Source: Marinihelvus sp942491555 (lineage in GTDB: Bacteria > Pseudomonadota > Gammaproteobacteria > Xanthomonadales > SZUA-36). From it: a DNA stretch of 64,000 nt. Of this stretch, positions 44,731 to 52,634 are shown one piece after another. The stretch spans positions 124,001 to 188,000 of the forward strand of contig CALOBN010000002.1 in assembly GCA_942491555.1 (NCBI GenBank), in the 5' to 3' direction. Below the pieces are notes generated by a model. It made no database searches. It was not told where the DNA came from and saw only the letters and a program-made list of their open reading frames with translations. Every line of letters starts with the position of its first letter. Within the stretch, counting starts at the first letter, position 1. The translations under genes and the position numbers were made by a program.

Positions 44731-45510
44731 ATGATGCTGCGAATCCTGATATTGCTGTTTACGTTGGCGCTGTGGTGGCCCTCACAGGCACTGGCGCAAG
44801 CGGATGACGATATTCCCGGGACCAAACGCTGGCATGAGCCCTTTGTCACCCTGCTGGATGTGGATTTTATCGATACCGGATTTCAGGCCCGTTGGGAGTA
44901 CTTCCACTGTGGCTGTGGGGATATCCTGGTTCGCCTGGAGCAGACAGCGCCTGACGGGGTTATGACCGGCGAATTGCTATTGATTGAAGGCCAGGTGATC
45001 GCGGCGCGCGGCATGGTCAGTCTCAGTGAAGACCTGGAACCAATGTTGCAGCCGCCCTCCATCATGCTCCAGCTGGCCTTCGCACTGCTGGAACAGGGCG
45101 CTCCCGGGGGGCCGGCGATGGTCACGGGGCGCCAATCCCTGCAGGCCGGATCTCCGACTGAAACCCTGAGCCTGAATTCCGGCCTGGTCACCGGCAAGTT
45201 TGCGGCACCCTGGAATATAGAGGGAGAGGTCTGGGCCTCCGCCCCGGGGCAACGTCGTTTTGAGATGCGTTTTGAATTTGCCAATCCGCTTGAGGGTGCG
45301 TCCGACAACAAAGGCCGCATTCGTTTTTCTGGCGGGCAGGATTATCGCCGCGACGATTTTCCCTTTCCAGGCAGCTTTTCCCTGGATGGCTGGAAGGTTC
45401 AGTGGATTTCGAAAGGTGAGCTGACTGCCGGTGAGGCGCCGGAAGGCTTAACCCTCGACACGTTGCGCGAGCAAGCGAAAGCGCACAGCAATCCGGTTGC
45501 AAGTAACTGA
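44731..45510 (+). CDS. Exported protein, unrecognised, downstream of trpC
   Basis: A 259-residue protein with a signal peptide (ILILLFTLALWWPSQALA). The mature protein has a CGCGD motif near residue 60, is otherwise beta-rich, and has no enzyme motif I recognise. The ATG at 44731 is nine bases after the trpC stop. It might be co-transcribed with trp genes or use its own promoter. It is convergent with coq7, whose stop is 13 bases away. Confidence 0.75.
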   Translation: MMLRILILLFTLALWWPSQALAQADDDIPGTKRWHEPFVTLLDVDFIDTGFQARWEYFHCGCGDILVRLEQTAPDGVMTGELLLIEGQVIAARGMVSLSEDLEPMLQPPSIMLQLAFALLEQGAPGGPAMVTGRQSLQAGSPTETLSLNSGLVTGKFAAPWNIEGEVWASAPGQRRFEMRFEFANPLEGASDNKGRIRFSGGQDYRRDDFPFPGSFSLDGWKVQWISKGELTAGEAPEGLTLDTLREQAKAHSNPVASN

Positions 45511-45523
45511 ATAAAAAATGTTT

Positions 45524-46186
45524 TTAGAAGCGATAAGCGACCGCTTTCATAAAGTCTGCTGCTGAGCGCATCACCATCTTTACCGGGCCTGGCAGATCAA
45601 AGGCCCCCGACGCTTCTGCCATGGCGGCATGTTCCGCTTCATCAATCTTCATTTGCGCCAGGATCGCCCGGCTACGCGAATCAGACGCCGGCAGTTTTTC
45701 GATGTGTTCTTCCAGGTGTGCCTCGACCTGGTTTTCAGTTTCTTTAAGAAAACCCAGACTCCAGCCATCGCCCGCGATGCCCGCGGTAGCACCCATTGCA
45801 AAAGAGCCGGCGTACCACAGCGGGTTGAACACACTCGGTTTGCTGTCGAGTTCATCAAGACGGTCCCGGCACCAGGCCAGGTGGTCTATTTCTTCCTCTG
45901 CAGCGTGCGACATTTTTTCCCGCACCTCAGAGCTGCGCGCGGTCGCAGCCTGGCCCGCATAAAGCGCCTGGGCGCACACCTCGCCGGTATGATTTATGCG
46001 CATAAGCCCCGCCACGTGTCGATGCTCATCCTCTGCCAGGATAGCCACCGGCTCAGCGCCGGCCGGGTTAGGCCGCCGCGCAACGGGCGCCTCACCTGCT
46101 GCGCCACGCAGGACCTGGTCGAAGGTGCTGATAACGCGATCTATAGGGGTCATGTGTCTGTTCATGTGATTAAGGTGAAGGTTCAT
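45524..46186 (-). CDS. coq7: Ubiquinone biosynthesis hydroxylase Coq7
   Basis: Di-iron monooxygenase that hydroxylates 2-polyprenyl-3-methyl-6-methoxybenzoquinol in ubiquinone synthesis. Iron ligands are visible in INHTGEVCAQALY, AEEEIDHLAW, HLEEHIEKLP and KIDEAEHAAM. About 220 residues from the ATG at 46186; further in-frame ATGs at 46165 and 46153 are possible and none has a convincing ribosome binding site. coq7 near trpC is also seen in Pseudomonas, so this is backbone sequence. Confidence 0.95.
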   Translation of the reverse strand: MNLHLNHMNRHMTPIDRVISTFDQVLRGAAGEAPVARRPNPAGAEPVAILAEDEHRHVAGLMRINHTGEVCAQALYAGQAATARSSEVREKMSHAAEEEIDHLAWCRDRLDELDSKPSVFNPLWYAGSFAMGATAGIAGDGWSLGFLKETENQVEAHLEEHIEKLPASDSRSRAILAQMKIDEAEHAAMAEASGAFDLPGPVKMVMRSAADFMKAVAYRF

Positions 46187-46229
46187 CAATCAATTTGCAA
46201 TCCCCGCCTGCAGTCCCTATAACCTTTGC

Positions 46230-46544
46230 ATGGGATTTTACAAACACCACGTTTTTTTCTGCACCAATGTGCGTGAAGAAGGTTCGGATCGCTCCAGCTG
46301 CGGCCGCTGTGGAACGGAGCAACTTCGCGCGTACGCCAAGGAGCGTATCAAGGCGCTGGGCTTGAAAGGGCAGGGCGGCGTGCGGATTAATACCGCCGGT
46401 TGCCTGGATCGTTGCGAGGAAGGCCCGGCCTGCGTTGTCTATCCCGAGGGTGTCTGGTATACCTTCGTCGATGAGGAGGACATTGATGAAATTATCGATG
46501 AACATCTCGTTGCGGGCCGGCCTGTAGCGCGCCTGACCATCTGA
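46230..46544 (+). CDS. Thioredoxin-like [2Fe-2S] ferredoxin
   Basis: A 104-residue protein with the cysteine pattern of the thioredoxin-like ferredoxin family: FFCTNV at the N-terminus, SCGRCG, then AGCLDRCEEGPACVVYPEG. The conserved WYTFVDEEDIDEI tail is present. It probably donates electrons in an unknown reaction. It is divergent from coq7 with only 43 bases between, so the promoters must overlap. Confidence 0.9.
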   Translation: MGFYKHHVFFCTNVREEGSDRSSCGRCGTEQLRAYAKERIKALGLKGQGGVRINTAGCLDRCEEGPACVVYPEGVWYTFVDEEDIDEIIDEHLVAGRPVARLTI

Positions 46545-46611
46545 AAACGGGACTTTGAGCCGAAAACGCCCAAATGGCGGTCATATTTAGTCCCGATTGT
46601 CATCACAGGTG

Positions 46612-46640
46612 TTGAAACCCGCGCCTCAAGTCAGTAGAAT
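46612..46640 (+). promoter_or_regulatory. Sigma-70 promoter of rplM-rpsI
   Basis: TTGAAA (46612-46617) and TAGAAT (46635-46640) are separated by exactly 17 bases, the best promoter match in the window. Transcription would start near 46647, just before a terminator-like hairpin. Confidence 0.7.
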
Positions 46641-46650
46641 TCTCGCCCTT

Positions 46651-46671
46651 CACCCGTGAGCGGGTGTTTTT
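46651..46671 (+). promoter_or_regulatory. Terminator-like hairpin at the 5' end of the rplM leader
   Basis: CACCCG (46651-46656), TGAG loop, CGGGTG (46661-46666), then five T. It sits within about 25 bases of the predicted transcription start and 41 bases before the rplM ATG. It could be an attenuator, a 5' stabilising hairpin, or the terminator of the upstream ferredoxin gene. Confidence 0.6.
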
Positions 46672-46712
46672 GCATGTATCAACGTCATGTATAAATTTTG
46701 GGAACCACTGCA

Positions 46713-47141
46713 ATGAAGACTTTTTCTGCGAAATCGCAGGACGTCAGGCGCGAATGGCACCTGGTGGACGCGACGGATAAAACGCTGGGCCGTTTGGCCA
46801 CCGAGCTGGCGTCACGCCTGCGTGGCAAGCACAAGCCCATCTACACCCCGCACGTCGATACCGGTGACTACATTGTTGTGGTGAACGCCGAGAAAATCCG
46901 TGTCACGGGTAACAAGATGGAAGACAAGATCTACCATCACCACACCGGCTACATCGGCAACCTCAAGTCCGAGCCGCTGGGCAAGCTCATGGAGCGCGCT
47001 CCGGAGCGGGCTATTGAGCGTGCTGTAAAGGGCATGCTGCCCAAGAACAAGCTTGGCGCCGCCATGTACAAGAAACTGTACGTGTACGCGGGTGCTGAGC
47101 ATCCCCATGCCGCCCAGCAGCCTGCTGCGCTGGAACTCTGA
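46713..47141 (+). CDS. rplM: 50S ribosomal protein L13
   Basis: Early assembly protein of the large ribosomal subunit, and in E. coli a repressor of its own operon. The 142 residues equal the usual length. It begins MKTFSAKSQDVRREWHLVDA and contains TLGRLATELASRLRGKHK, HTGYIGNLK and AVKGMLPKNKLG. The ATG at 46713 is used rather than the frame opening at 46698. rpsI follows after 23 bases with a good AAGGAGA site. Confidence 0.98.
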   Translation: MKTFSAKSQDVRREWHLVDATDKTLGRLATELASRLRGKHKPIYTPHVDTGDYIVVVNAEKIRVTGNKMEDKIYHHHTGYIGNLKSEPLGKLMERAPERAIERAVKGMLPKNKLGAAMYKKLYVYAGAEHPHAAQQPAALEL

Positions 47142-47164
47142 GCGCAGATCAAGGAGAGATAACA

Positions 47165-47557
47165 ATGGCAACTGAACAATTCTACGGCACGGGCCGACGC
47201 AAGAGCTCTACAGCGCGTGTTTACATGACCAAGGGCACCGGACAGATCACCGTCAACGACAAGCCCCTGGACAGCTTTTTTGGACGTCAGACCAATTGCA
47301 TGGTCGTGCGCCAGCCACTTCAAAAGCTCACCATGTCCGACCAGTTCGACCTGGTCTGCCATGTTAAAGGTGGCGGAACCACCGGCCAGGCCGGCGCAAT
47401 CCGCCTGGGCCTGTCCCGCGCCCTGCTGGAATACAACGAAGAGCTGCGTAAAGATCTGCGCGCCTTCGGTTTCCTGACCCGTGACGCCCGCGAAGTCGAG
47501 CGTAAAAAGGTCGGTCTGCACAAAGCCCGCAAGGCTACGCAGTACAGCAAACGCTAA
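47165..47557 (+). CDS. rpsI: 30S ribosomal protein S9
   Basis: Small-subunit protein whose C-terminal tail contacts the P-site tRNA. The 130 residues include YGTGRRKSSTARVYMTKGTG, GGGTTGQAGAIRLGLSRAL and the basic tail ending KATQYSKR. AAGGAGA precedes the ATG. The tRNA-Gln gene starts six bases after the stop and is probably processed from the same transcript. Confidence 0.98.
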   Translation: MATEQFYGTGRRKSSTARVYMTKGTGQITVNDKPLDSFFGRQTNCMVVRQPLQKLTMSDQFDLVCHVKGGGTTGQAGAIRLGLSRALLEYNEELRKDLRAFGFLTRDAREVERKKVGLHKARKATQYSKR

Positions 47558-47563
47558 CCCTTT

Positions 47564-47637
47564 TGGGGGATCGTCTAATGGTAGGACTGCAGCCTCTGAC
47601 GCTGCCTGTGGGGGTTCGAGTCCCTCTCCCCCAGCCA
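47564..47637 (+). tRNA. tRNA-Gln (anticodon CTG)
   Basis: 74 bases with encoded CCA. The acceptor pair is TGGGGGA/TCCCCCA with discriminator G at 47634. The anticodon stem GCAGC/GCTGC encloses the loop CTCTGAC, giving anticodon CTG, which reads CAG. The T loop is TTCGAGT. It lies between rpsI and a terminator. Confidence 0.95.
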
Positions 47638-47647
47638 ATACAGAAAA

Positions 47648-47670
47648 CCCGCCTTTAAGGCGGGTTTTTT
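47648..47670 (+). terminator. Intrinsic terminator after tRNA-Gln
   Basis: CCCGCC (47648-47653) pairs with GGCGGG (47659-47664), followed by six T and preceded by four A. It ends the rplM-rpsI-tRNA transcript. Confidence 0.93.
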
Positions 47671-47704
47671 GTATTTGATTGAGGGAGTCGCGGATAAGAA
47701 TCCT

Positions 47705-47804
47705 GGCGGCAAAGCCGCCCGAGGGGTTCGACAAATTCGCCGGGAGCGAATTTGAATGAGCGCGCAGCGCGAACCCGCAGGGCGCAGCCCAGGGATGGGC
47801 TGCG
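47705..47804. repeat. Cluster of hairpins downstream of tRNA-Gln
   Basis: About 100 bases made almost wholly of inverted repeats: GGCGGC/GCCGCC (47705-47719), CAAATTCGC/GCGAATTTG (47732-47754), GGGTTCG/CGAACCC (47724-47730 with 47770-47776) enclosing the previous one, and CGCAGCCCA/TGGGCTGCG (47783-47804). No protein is credible here. It may be a dispersed structured repeat or a small RNA; the flanking repeats of the tRNA 3' end suggest insertion or tandem duplication. Together with the terminator hairpins it accounts for most of the gap from 47638 to 47947. Confidence 0.65.
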
Positions 47805-47807
47805 TAA

Positions 47808-47824
47808 TCCCTCTCCCCCGGCCA
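47808..47824 (+). repeat. Repeat of the tRNA-Gln 3' end
   Basis: 17 bases matching 47621-47637 of tRNA-Gln at 16 positions, including the CCA. The copy is followed, as in the original, by a CCCGCC/GGCGGG terminator hairpin. No upstream half of a tRNA accompanies it. It could be an attachment-site duplicate or the remnant of a second tRNA copy. Confidence 0.65.
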
Positions 47825-47825
47825 C

Positions 47826-47860
47826 CACAAGAAACCCGCCTCAATGGCGGGTTTCTTGTG
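47826..47860. terminator. Second terminator-like hairpin
   Basis: A perfect 15-base stem (47826-47840 with 47846-47860) around TCAAT. The core CCCGCC/GGCGGG is shared with the terminator at 47648-47670, but the T run is interrupted (TTTCTTG). Confidence 0.6.
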
Positions 47861-47947
47861 TGTCATTGCCAGCGTAGTTGACCGGAACTCTGGCGATCAA
47901 CCACAACATAAGCTTTACTACCCCATCTCCAATCAAACCAACACCCC

Positions 47948-48670
47948 ATGAGCCTACCTCTCGCAATTATCACCGGAACCAGTTCAGGCATTGGCGCGTC
48001 CCTGGCGGCGCAGCTGCTAAGCAGACACTGGCTGGTTTTTGGCATTGCCCGGCGTGAAGTCAACTTTTCGGATGCCAACTACATGCACATTCTGGCGGAC
48101 CTCGCAGACCCGTCCGCATTGACTGCCCTGACATCGCGCATCGAGGCCGAGCTGGCCTTCCGCAGTATTGACCGGCTCGCCCTGGTCAACAATGCAGCCA
48201 GCCCGGGTCAGAGACGCGCCTTTGGCGACCAGAATCTAAACGCCACCTATCAGAATATTGCGGTGAACCTGGCGGCGCCGATGGCGCTGATGGATCTGGC
48301 GGTTCGTCTTCGTCCTGAGGAGGCCTGCCTGCGAATCGTGAATGTGTCTTCAGGACTGGCTTACCGGCCGTTGGCAGCCACCGCAGATTATTGTGCGAGC
48401 AAGGCCGGCTTGCATATGGCTGGTGAGGTGTTGGCGGAAGAGCAACACCCCTCAACCGCGGTGCTGTCTTATGCCCCCGGCATTGTGGATACCGCAATGC
48501 AGCAGACATTGCGCAGCGAGTCCGAGGGGGATTTCGCTTCAGTAGGGGTGTTCAAGGCAATGTTTGACGAAGGCCGCCTGGCTGATGCGGATGATGTGAC
48601 GGGCCCGATTATTCGTTTTCTGGAAGACGATGCGGCCATTGGGTTCAGCACGGAGCGTTACGAGCCGTAA
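47948..48670 (+). CDS. SDR-family oxidoreductase
   Basis: A 240-residue NAD(P)-dependent short-chain dehydrogenase. The cofactor loop is GTSSGIGASLA, the NNAAS motif follows near residue 80, and the catalytic Tyr and Lys are in YCASKAG. Its closest look-alikes are sepiapterin reductase/benzil reductase-like enzymes, but the substrate cannot be assigned. It stands alone between the tRNA-linked hairpins and a convergent aminotransferase. Confidence 0.9.
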   Translation: MSLPLAIITGTSSGIGASLAAQLLSRHWLVFGIARREVNFSDANYMHILADLADPSALTALTSRIEAELAFRSIDRLALVNNAASPGQRRAFGDQNLNATYQNIAVNLAAPMALMDLAVRLRPEEACLRIVNVSSGLAYRPLAATADYCASKAGLHMAGEVLAEEQHPSTAVLSYAPGIVDTAMQQTLRSESEGDFASVGVFKAMFDEGRLADADDVTGPIIRFLEDDAAIGFSTERYEP

Positions 48671-48701
48671 CAGACGGCTTCCCGGGCGCTTTTTTTACTG
48701 A

Positions 48702-49979
48702 CTAGCCTGCTGTTTCAGCCTCCAGAACCTCACCCAGGGTCTCCATCAACACCTGCCGCTCCTCATCCCCGAATACCATCGGTGGACGAATTTTCAGCAC
48801 ATTTTCAGCTTCCCCGGTAACACCCACCAGCACGCCGGCTTCGCGCATTCGATTCATCACGCGCCGGGCCAGGTCGCTGTCAGGCCGGTTGCCGGAACCG
48901 GGCTGCACAAGGTCAATGCCGATAAACAGGCCACTTCCGCGCACATCGCCAATCACTTCAAGGCGGTTACTCATGGATTCCAGTTCATGAATGATCTGCC
49001 CGCCTTGCAGGCGCGCCCGTTCCTGGAGTTGCTCTTCTTCCAGCACATCCAGAACGGCCAGGGCGGCGGCGCAGGAGACCGGGTTACCGGCAAAGGTATT
49101 AAAATAATGGCTCGTCTTGCTGAAGTTTTCCGCCAGGCCGGCACGCACCAGGACGGCCGAAACAGGGTGGCCATTGCCCATCGGTTTGCCCAGCGTGACG
49201 ATGTCCGGTGTGCCACCGAGCCGGTCAAACCCAAAGAAGTGCGTCCCGGTGCGGCCGAAGCCCGCCTGCACCTCGTCGGCGATAAACAAGCCGCCGGCAG
49301 CGCGCACCCGGTCTGCTGCGGCGCTGAGAAAACCCCCGGGTACCGTGGGCAGGCCCTCGCTGGACAGTATCGTGTCCAGCACAAAGGCGGCCGGCCGGTG
49401 ACCTCTTGCGGCCAGCGTATCCAGCGCCTCGTCCAGGCGTTCGAGATAAAAAGCCTTCATGGAGTCCGGCGGTGTTGAATCGACCGGAAAGCGAAACGTC
49501 TCCGGCGCGGGAATGGTGACGACATGCTCACCGCGACGCTCCAGGGGGGCGGAGTCAGTCGACAGGGGGTATATGGCAATGGAATGACCGTGGTAAGCGA
49601 ATGAAGTAACAACCACACCCTTGTTACCCGTTACCGCACGCGCTATGCGCAGCGCCAGGTCGTTGGCCTCGGTGCCACTGCAGGCGTACATGGCGTGCCA
49701 CGCCCCGTCGGGGAGGCGGCTGATCAGGCGCTCGGAAAGCGCAAGAACATTCTCATGCAAATACCGTGTATGCGTGTTGAGTAGCCCTGCCTGGCGGCTG
49801 ATTGCTTCGACCACCCGCGGATTTGCGTGCCCAACATGCGGCACATTGTTGTACGCGTCCAGGTAACGATGGCCTTGCGCATCTGTCAGCCAGCACCCCG
49901 CGCCACGGACAATATGCAGGGGCTTGTCGTAGAACAGCCGATAGGCAGGGCCAAGCAGGCGTCTACGACGTTGCTCCAT
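48702..49979 (-). CDS. Class III PLP-dependent aminotransferase
   Basis: A 425-residue enzyme of the ornithine/alanine-glyoxylate aminotransferase superfamily. CSGTEANDLALRIAR binds the cofactor phosphate, IADEVQAGFGRTG has the PLP aspartate, and TLGKPMGNGHPVSAV has the Schiff-base lysine. The N-terminal RLFYDKPLHIVRGAG and the NNVPHVGHANPRVVEAI segment resemble the AGXT2-like group that includes phospholyases acting on ethanolamine phosphate, so the reaction may be a lyase rather than a transaminase. The ATG at 49979 is preferred over a start at 50036. Confidence 0.87.
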   Translation of the reverse strand: MEQRRRRLLGPAYRLFYDKPLHIVRGAGCWLTDAQGHRYLDAYNNVPHVGHANPRVVEAISRQAGLLNTHTRYLHENVLALSERLISRLPDGAWHAMYACSGTEANDLALRIARAVTGNKGVVVTSFAYHGHSIAIYPLSTDSAPLERRGEHVVTIPAPETFRFPVDSTPPDSMKAFYLERLDEALDTLAARGHRPAAFVLDTILSSEGLPTVPGGFLSAAADRVRAAGGLFIADEVQAGFGRTGTHFFGFDRLGGTPDIVTLGKPMGNGHPVSAVLVRAGLAENFSKTSHYFNTFAGNPVSCAAALAVLDVLEEEQLQERARLQGGQIIHELESMSNRLEVIGDVRGSGLFIGIDLVQPGSGNRPDSDLARRVMNRMREAGVLVGVTGEAENVLKIRPPMVFGDEERQVLMETLGEVLEAETAG

Positions 49980-50128
49980 GTTTTCCTTGCCATTCACAGT
50001 TCGCTGTCTCCGGGGTTCGTAGTTCTCGTCAGTCATTGAACGGGCGGGTGATAAATTGGATTATCGACTCTATGCCATTATGCGTTACTATCTGCAGTTC
50101 GAGCGTTTTAAAGTTGGCCCCTATTCGT

Positions 50129-50854
50129 ATGCAAGCTGAAAAATCCGCCACCCGGCAGCGCAAGCTCCTAGGCAACATTCTGATGCTGAGTGGTATCGGA
50201 ATGCTGGCGGTGTTTTTTATATTCAAATACTGGTCGGCACAACAAAGCAGTGCCGGCATCATTGCCTTCGAGCAGGCGCGGTCAGCCGCTTCCCAGACAG
50301 ACCTTGCACCCCTGGATAAACCGATTTCCGTGGGCGATGTTGAAGAGGCAGTAATACTCGAAGAGCTGCCGGGGGACGTGTCTCCTGACACCACGAGTTG
50401 GTCACCACAGCGGGTCGACGACTATTACGCGGCCCAGGCGGCAGAGTCCGCGGCGCCGCAGGCGATTCTCAATATTGAGCATCTCAATATTCGTGTGCCC
50501 GTGTTCAACGGTGCCAGCGACCTGAATCTGAATCGTGGTGTGGCGCGCATCATCGGCACCGGCCGGATCGGTGCGCAAGGCAATCTGGGTATTGCCGGCC
50601 ACCGTGACGGATTTTTCCGGCCGCTCAAAGATATCCAGTTAGGCGACCGCCTGACACTCGAAACACATTTTGGAACCGAGACCTTCGCGGTGTCCTCGAT
50701 TGAAATCGTCGACCCCACCGAACTTAGCGTCTTGGCGCCCACCGATACCAATTCGGTCACACTGGTGACCTGTTATCCGTTCTACCATATTGGTAATGCA
50801 CCACAACGCTTCATCGTCAAAGCTGAAGCACTTGTAAATCAGGTAAATTCCTAG
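50129..50854 (+). CDS. Second sortase, class D-like
   Basis: A 241-residue sortase with an N-terminal membrane anchor (ILMLSGIGMLAVFFIFKYW, residues 17-35) and the catalytic set His158 (GIAGHRDGFF), Cys215 (TLVTCYPF) and Arg227 (PQRFIVK). It differs from the sortase at 7545-8168 in having a longer linker and no regulator genes nearby. The ATG at 50129 places the anchor at the usual position; its ribosome binding site is weak. The next gene, 11 bases downstream with a strong GGAGG site, encodes a small protein with a sorting signal, its obvious substrate. Confidence 0.92.
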   Translation: MQAEKSATRQRKLLGNILMLSGIGMLAVFFIFKYWSAQQSSAGIIAFEQARSAASQTDLAPLDKPISVGDVEEAVILEELPGDVSPDTTSWSPQRVDDYYAAQAAESAAPQAILNIEHLNIRVPVFNGASDLNLNRGVARIIGTGRIGAQGNLGIAGHRDGFFRPLKDIQLGDRLTLETHFGTETFAVSSIEIVDPTELSVLAPTDTNSVTLVTCYPFYHIGNAPQRFIVKAEALVNQVNS

Positions 50855-50865
50855 AGGAGGAAATT

Positions 50866-51441
50866 ATGAAGAAGATGACCCTGAGAGTTGCCCTCGGCGC
50901 AGTTGCGTGCCTTGGGTTTGGTTCTACAACCGTTCATGCCCAGGCGCCGCAAACGTGTGCGGACCTGGATTTTTTGCCCGCAGTTACGGATCTCTGGCCG
51001 TTTGCGGATGATACCTGTCTGGAGATTGTGCAACGTGACGGGAAAACTTATGCAAGATTTGAGGCCGAGGTTGTTGCACAGGGCGCGAGCTCTACGACCG
51101 TACGTTATACACTTCGTAACGGTGGTCTGACGCCTGCCAGGCGGGCGAACCCGCCAGCAGGTCTCGAGGCAGTTATTTCCGGCGTTCCGACCGCCATTGC
51201 AGATCTGCCGGTACGTCAGAAAGTGAATGTCTACCTGCCTGACACATCATGGCGTCAACCAGCACCGCCGGCCGCGCCGAGGGCAGCAGCACCGCCGCCC
51301 CCACCGCCTCCGCCCGCACCTGAGCCGGAACCAGCTCCCATGATGCCTTCTACGGCTGGCAATGCCGGTTGGTTGGCCCTGATGGGTGGAATGCTGCTTC
51401 TGCTGGGTGGCGCGCTGCGCTTGTCCAAGCAACGGCATTAA
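50866..51441 (+). CDS. Small secreted sortase substrate with MPSTAG sorting signal
   Basis: A 191-residue protein. The signal peptide (residues 1-26) ends in TTVHA. The mature domain of about 100 residues has two cysteines (31 and 51). A proline-rich stretch (132-158) precedes MPSTAG at 160-165, a hydrophobic helix (169-183) and a basic tail LRLSKQRH. This is the full architecture of a sortase substrate. A second LPDT at 124-127 is not followed by a helix and is unlikely to be processed. I do not recognise the mature domain. AGGAGG precedes the start, implying strong translation relative to the sortase. Confidence 0.85.
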   Translation: MKKMTLRVALGAVACLGFGSTTVHAQAPQTCADLDFLPAVTDLWPFADDTCLEIVQRDGKTYARFEAEVVAQGASSTTVRYTLRNGGLTPARRANPPAGLEAVISGVPTAIADLPVRQKVNVYLPDTSWRQPAPPAAPRAAAPPPPPPPPAPEPEPAPMMPSTAGNAGWLALMGGMLLLLGGALRLSKQRH

Positions 51442-51470
51442 TCTTTAGCAGTAAGAAAGCCTGATTGGCA

Positions 51471-51500
51471 AAGGGCGCCCTCGTGGCGCCCTTTGTTTTT
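51471..51500 (+). terminator. Intrinsic terminator of the second sortase cassette
   Basis: AAGGGCGCC (51471-51479) and GGCGCCCTT (51485-51493) around CTCGT, followed by TGTTTTT. It closes the two-gene sortase and substrate unit. Confidence 0.9.
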
Positions 51501-51539
51501 CCGGGTTTCTTCGCAGCTTTCTGAAGCGGGACGACAAGC

Positions 51540-52634
51540 TCAGGAGCCCTTCAGCGTGCCTGGCGATGTATCGGGAGCCCTGGCCGGAGCCGGGCGAAAC
51601 GCATCGAATATCGCAACCGCGGCAGTTCCGTACAATCCCACACCCAGAATCAGAAACAATCGTGAGTAAAATGCCGACGCGGCATCGCCACTGTTCGTGG
51701 CAACCGCCGGGCCCAGCACAACGAGCATTGTAAGGTAAGCATAGGATGCCGTTGAGTACCTCGGATGTGCCGTACTCCCCTTGAAGATCCAGCGGCCAAA
51801 AATCAGCCCTGCGAGTCCGACCAACAGGATGTAGAGCGTCAGGCTATGCCAGATAGTCAAAATCTGCCAGGCAATAACGGCAGCCAACCCCCCCCATAGT
51901 GTTGAATAGAGCAGGTCGACGCCCATTTCCTTGCTCTTGTCTGAACTGGCCTGCTGACCCAGGGCGGCAGCCTTGATCATGACTACCGTGTAGGACGGAC
52001 TGCCGTTGAGAAACAGAAAAGCCAGGGCCAGTGGCAACACGATAAGCAAACTTCGATAGGCGTTATGCCGAGCCTGTCTCTTTGAGGCAGCTGGTGGGGG
52101 AGGTGGCTTTTTATGGCGCGGCTGAAGCGGGAGTTCCGGGAGCAGAGCGTGGGCTACCCACACCATCAGCATGGCGAACAGGGCGCACACGCCGAGCCCC
52201 TTGATCAACATCGTGAGAATGGTCGGGTTGACGCTGCCAACCGTGACAACAAGGGTCAGCCCAACGGTAATGAATGTGCCCAGAACGGGGCTGCCGCCGC
52301 GTGCGGTGAAGTAAAAACTGTAAAACAGCGCCAGGGCTACAAGCAGGATGCCCGCCCATCGGGCGTGGTGCAGCACAGGCAACAGCGCAGTGCCCAGCAC
52401 CATGGGGAGCAAGAGCGCAATGATGAAAATCAAACCCTGTTTTAGGCTGGGCGCCGGCAGCGGCAGGGCGAGGATAAACATCGTAAGCACCGGCGCGATA
52501 AACGCCAGTGGCCAGCTGAAGATCTGGGCCATCAAAACACACAGGGCGGTCCCCAGTGCCAGGCGCAGAATACGCCGGGCCGCTACCGGGTGCCGCGTTG
52601 GCTCAGGCTTTGGTGACGTCGCCTCAATAGGCAT
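51540..52634 (-). CDS. DUF2955 / FUSC-like membrane protein
   Basis: A 364-residue inner-membrane protein with about ten hydrophobic segments (for example SWPLAFIAPVLTMFILALPL and GILLVALALFYSFYF), a cytoplasmic basic loop (HKKPPPPPAASKRQARHNAY) and a second membrane half. This matches DUF2955, relatives of aromatic acid and fusaric acid exporters. It is the pump or permease partner of the HlyD protein encoded just upstream; the ATG overlaps the HlyD stop by 11 bases. Substrate unknown. Confidence 0.83.
   Translation of the reverse strand: MPIEATSPKPEPTRHPVAARRILRLALGTALCVLMAQIFSWPLAFIAPVLTMFILALPLPAPSLKQGLIFIIALLLPMVLGTALLPVLHHARWAGILLVALALFYSFYFTARGGSPVLGTFITVGLTLVVTVGSVNPTILTMLIKGLGVCALFAMLMVWVAHALLPELPLQPRHKKPPPPPAASKRQARHNAYRSLLIVLPLALAFLFLNGSPSYTVVMIKAAALGQQASSDKSKEMGVDLLYSTLWGGLAAVIAWQILTIWHSLTLYILLVGLAGLIFGRWIFKGSTAHPRYSTASYAYLTMLVVLGPAVATNSGDAASAFYSRLFLILGVGLYGTAAVAIFDAFRPAPARAPDTSPGTLKGS

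Noticed and set aside
46949..47866. A 305-codon minus-strand frame across rplM, rpsI and tRNA-Gln
   Set aside because: It runs through two ribosomal protein genes, a tRNA and two terminators, so it cannot be a gene.
51247..51438. Minus-strand arginine-rich frame opposite the sortase substrate
   Set aside because: It is the complement of the proline codons in the substrate and of its sorting signal.
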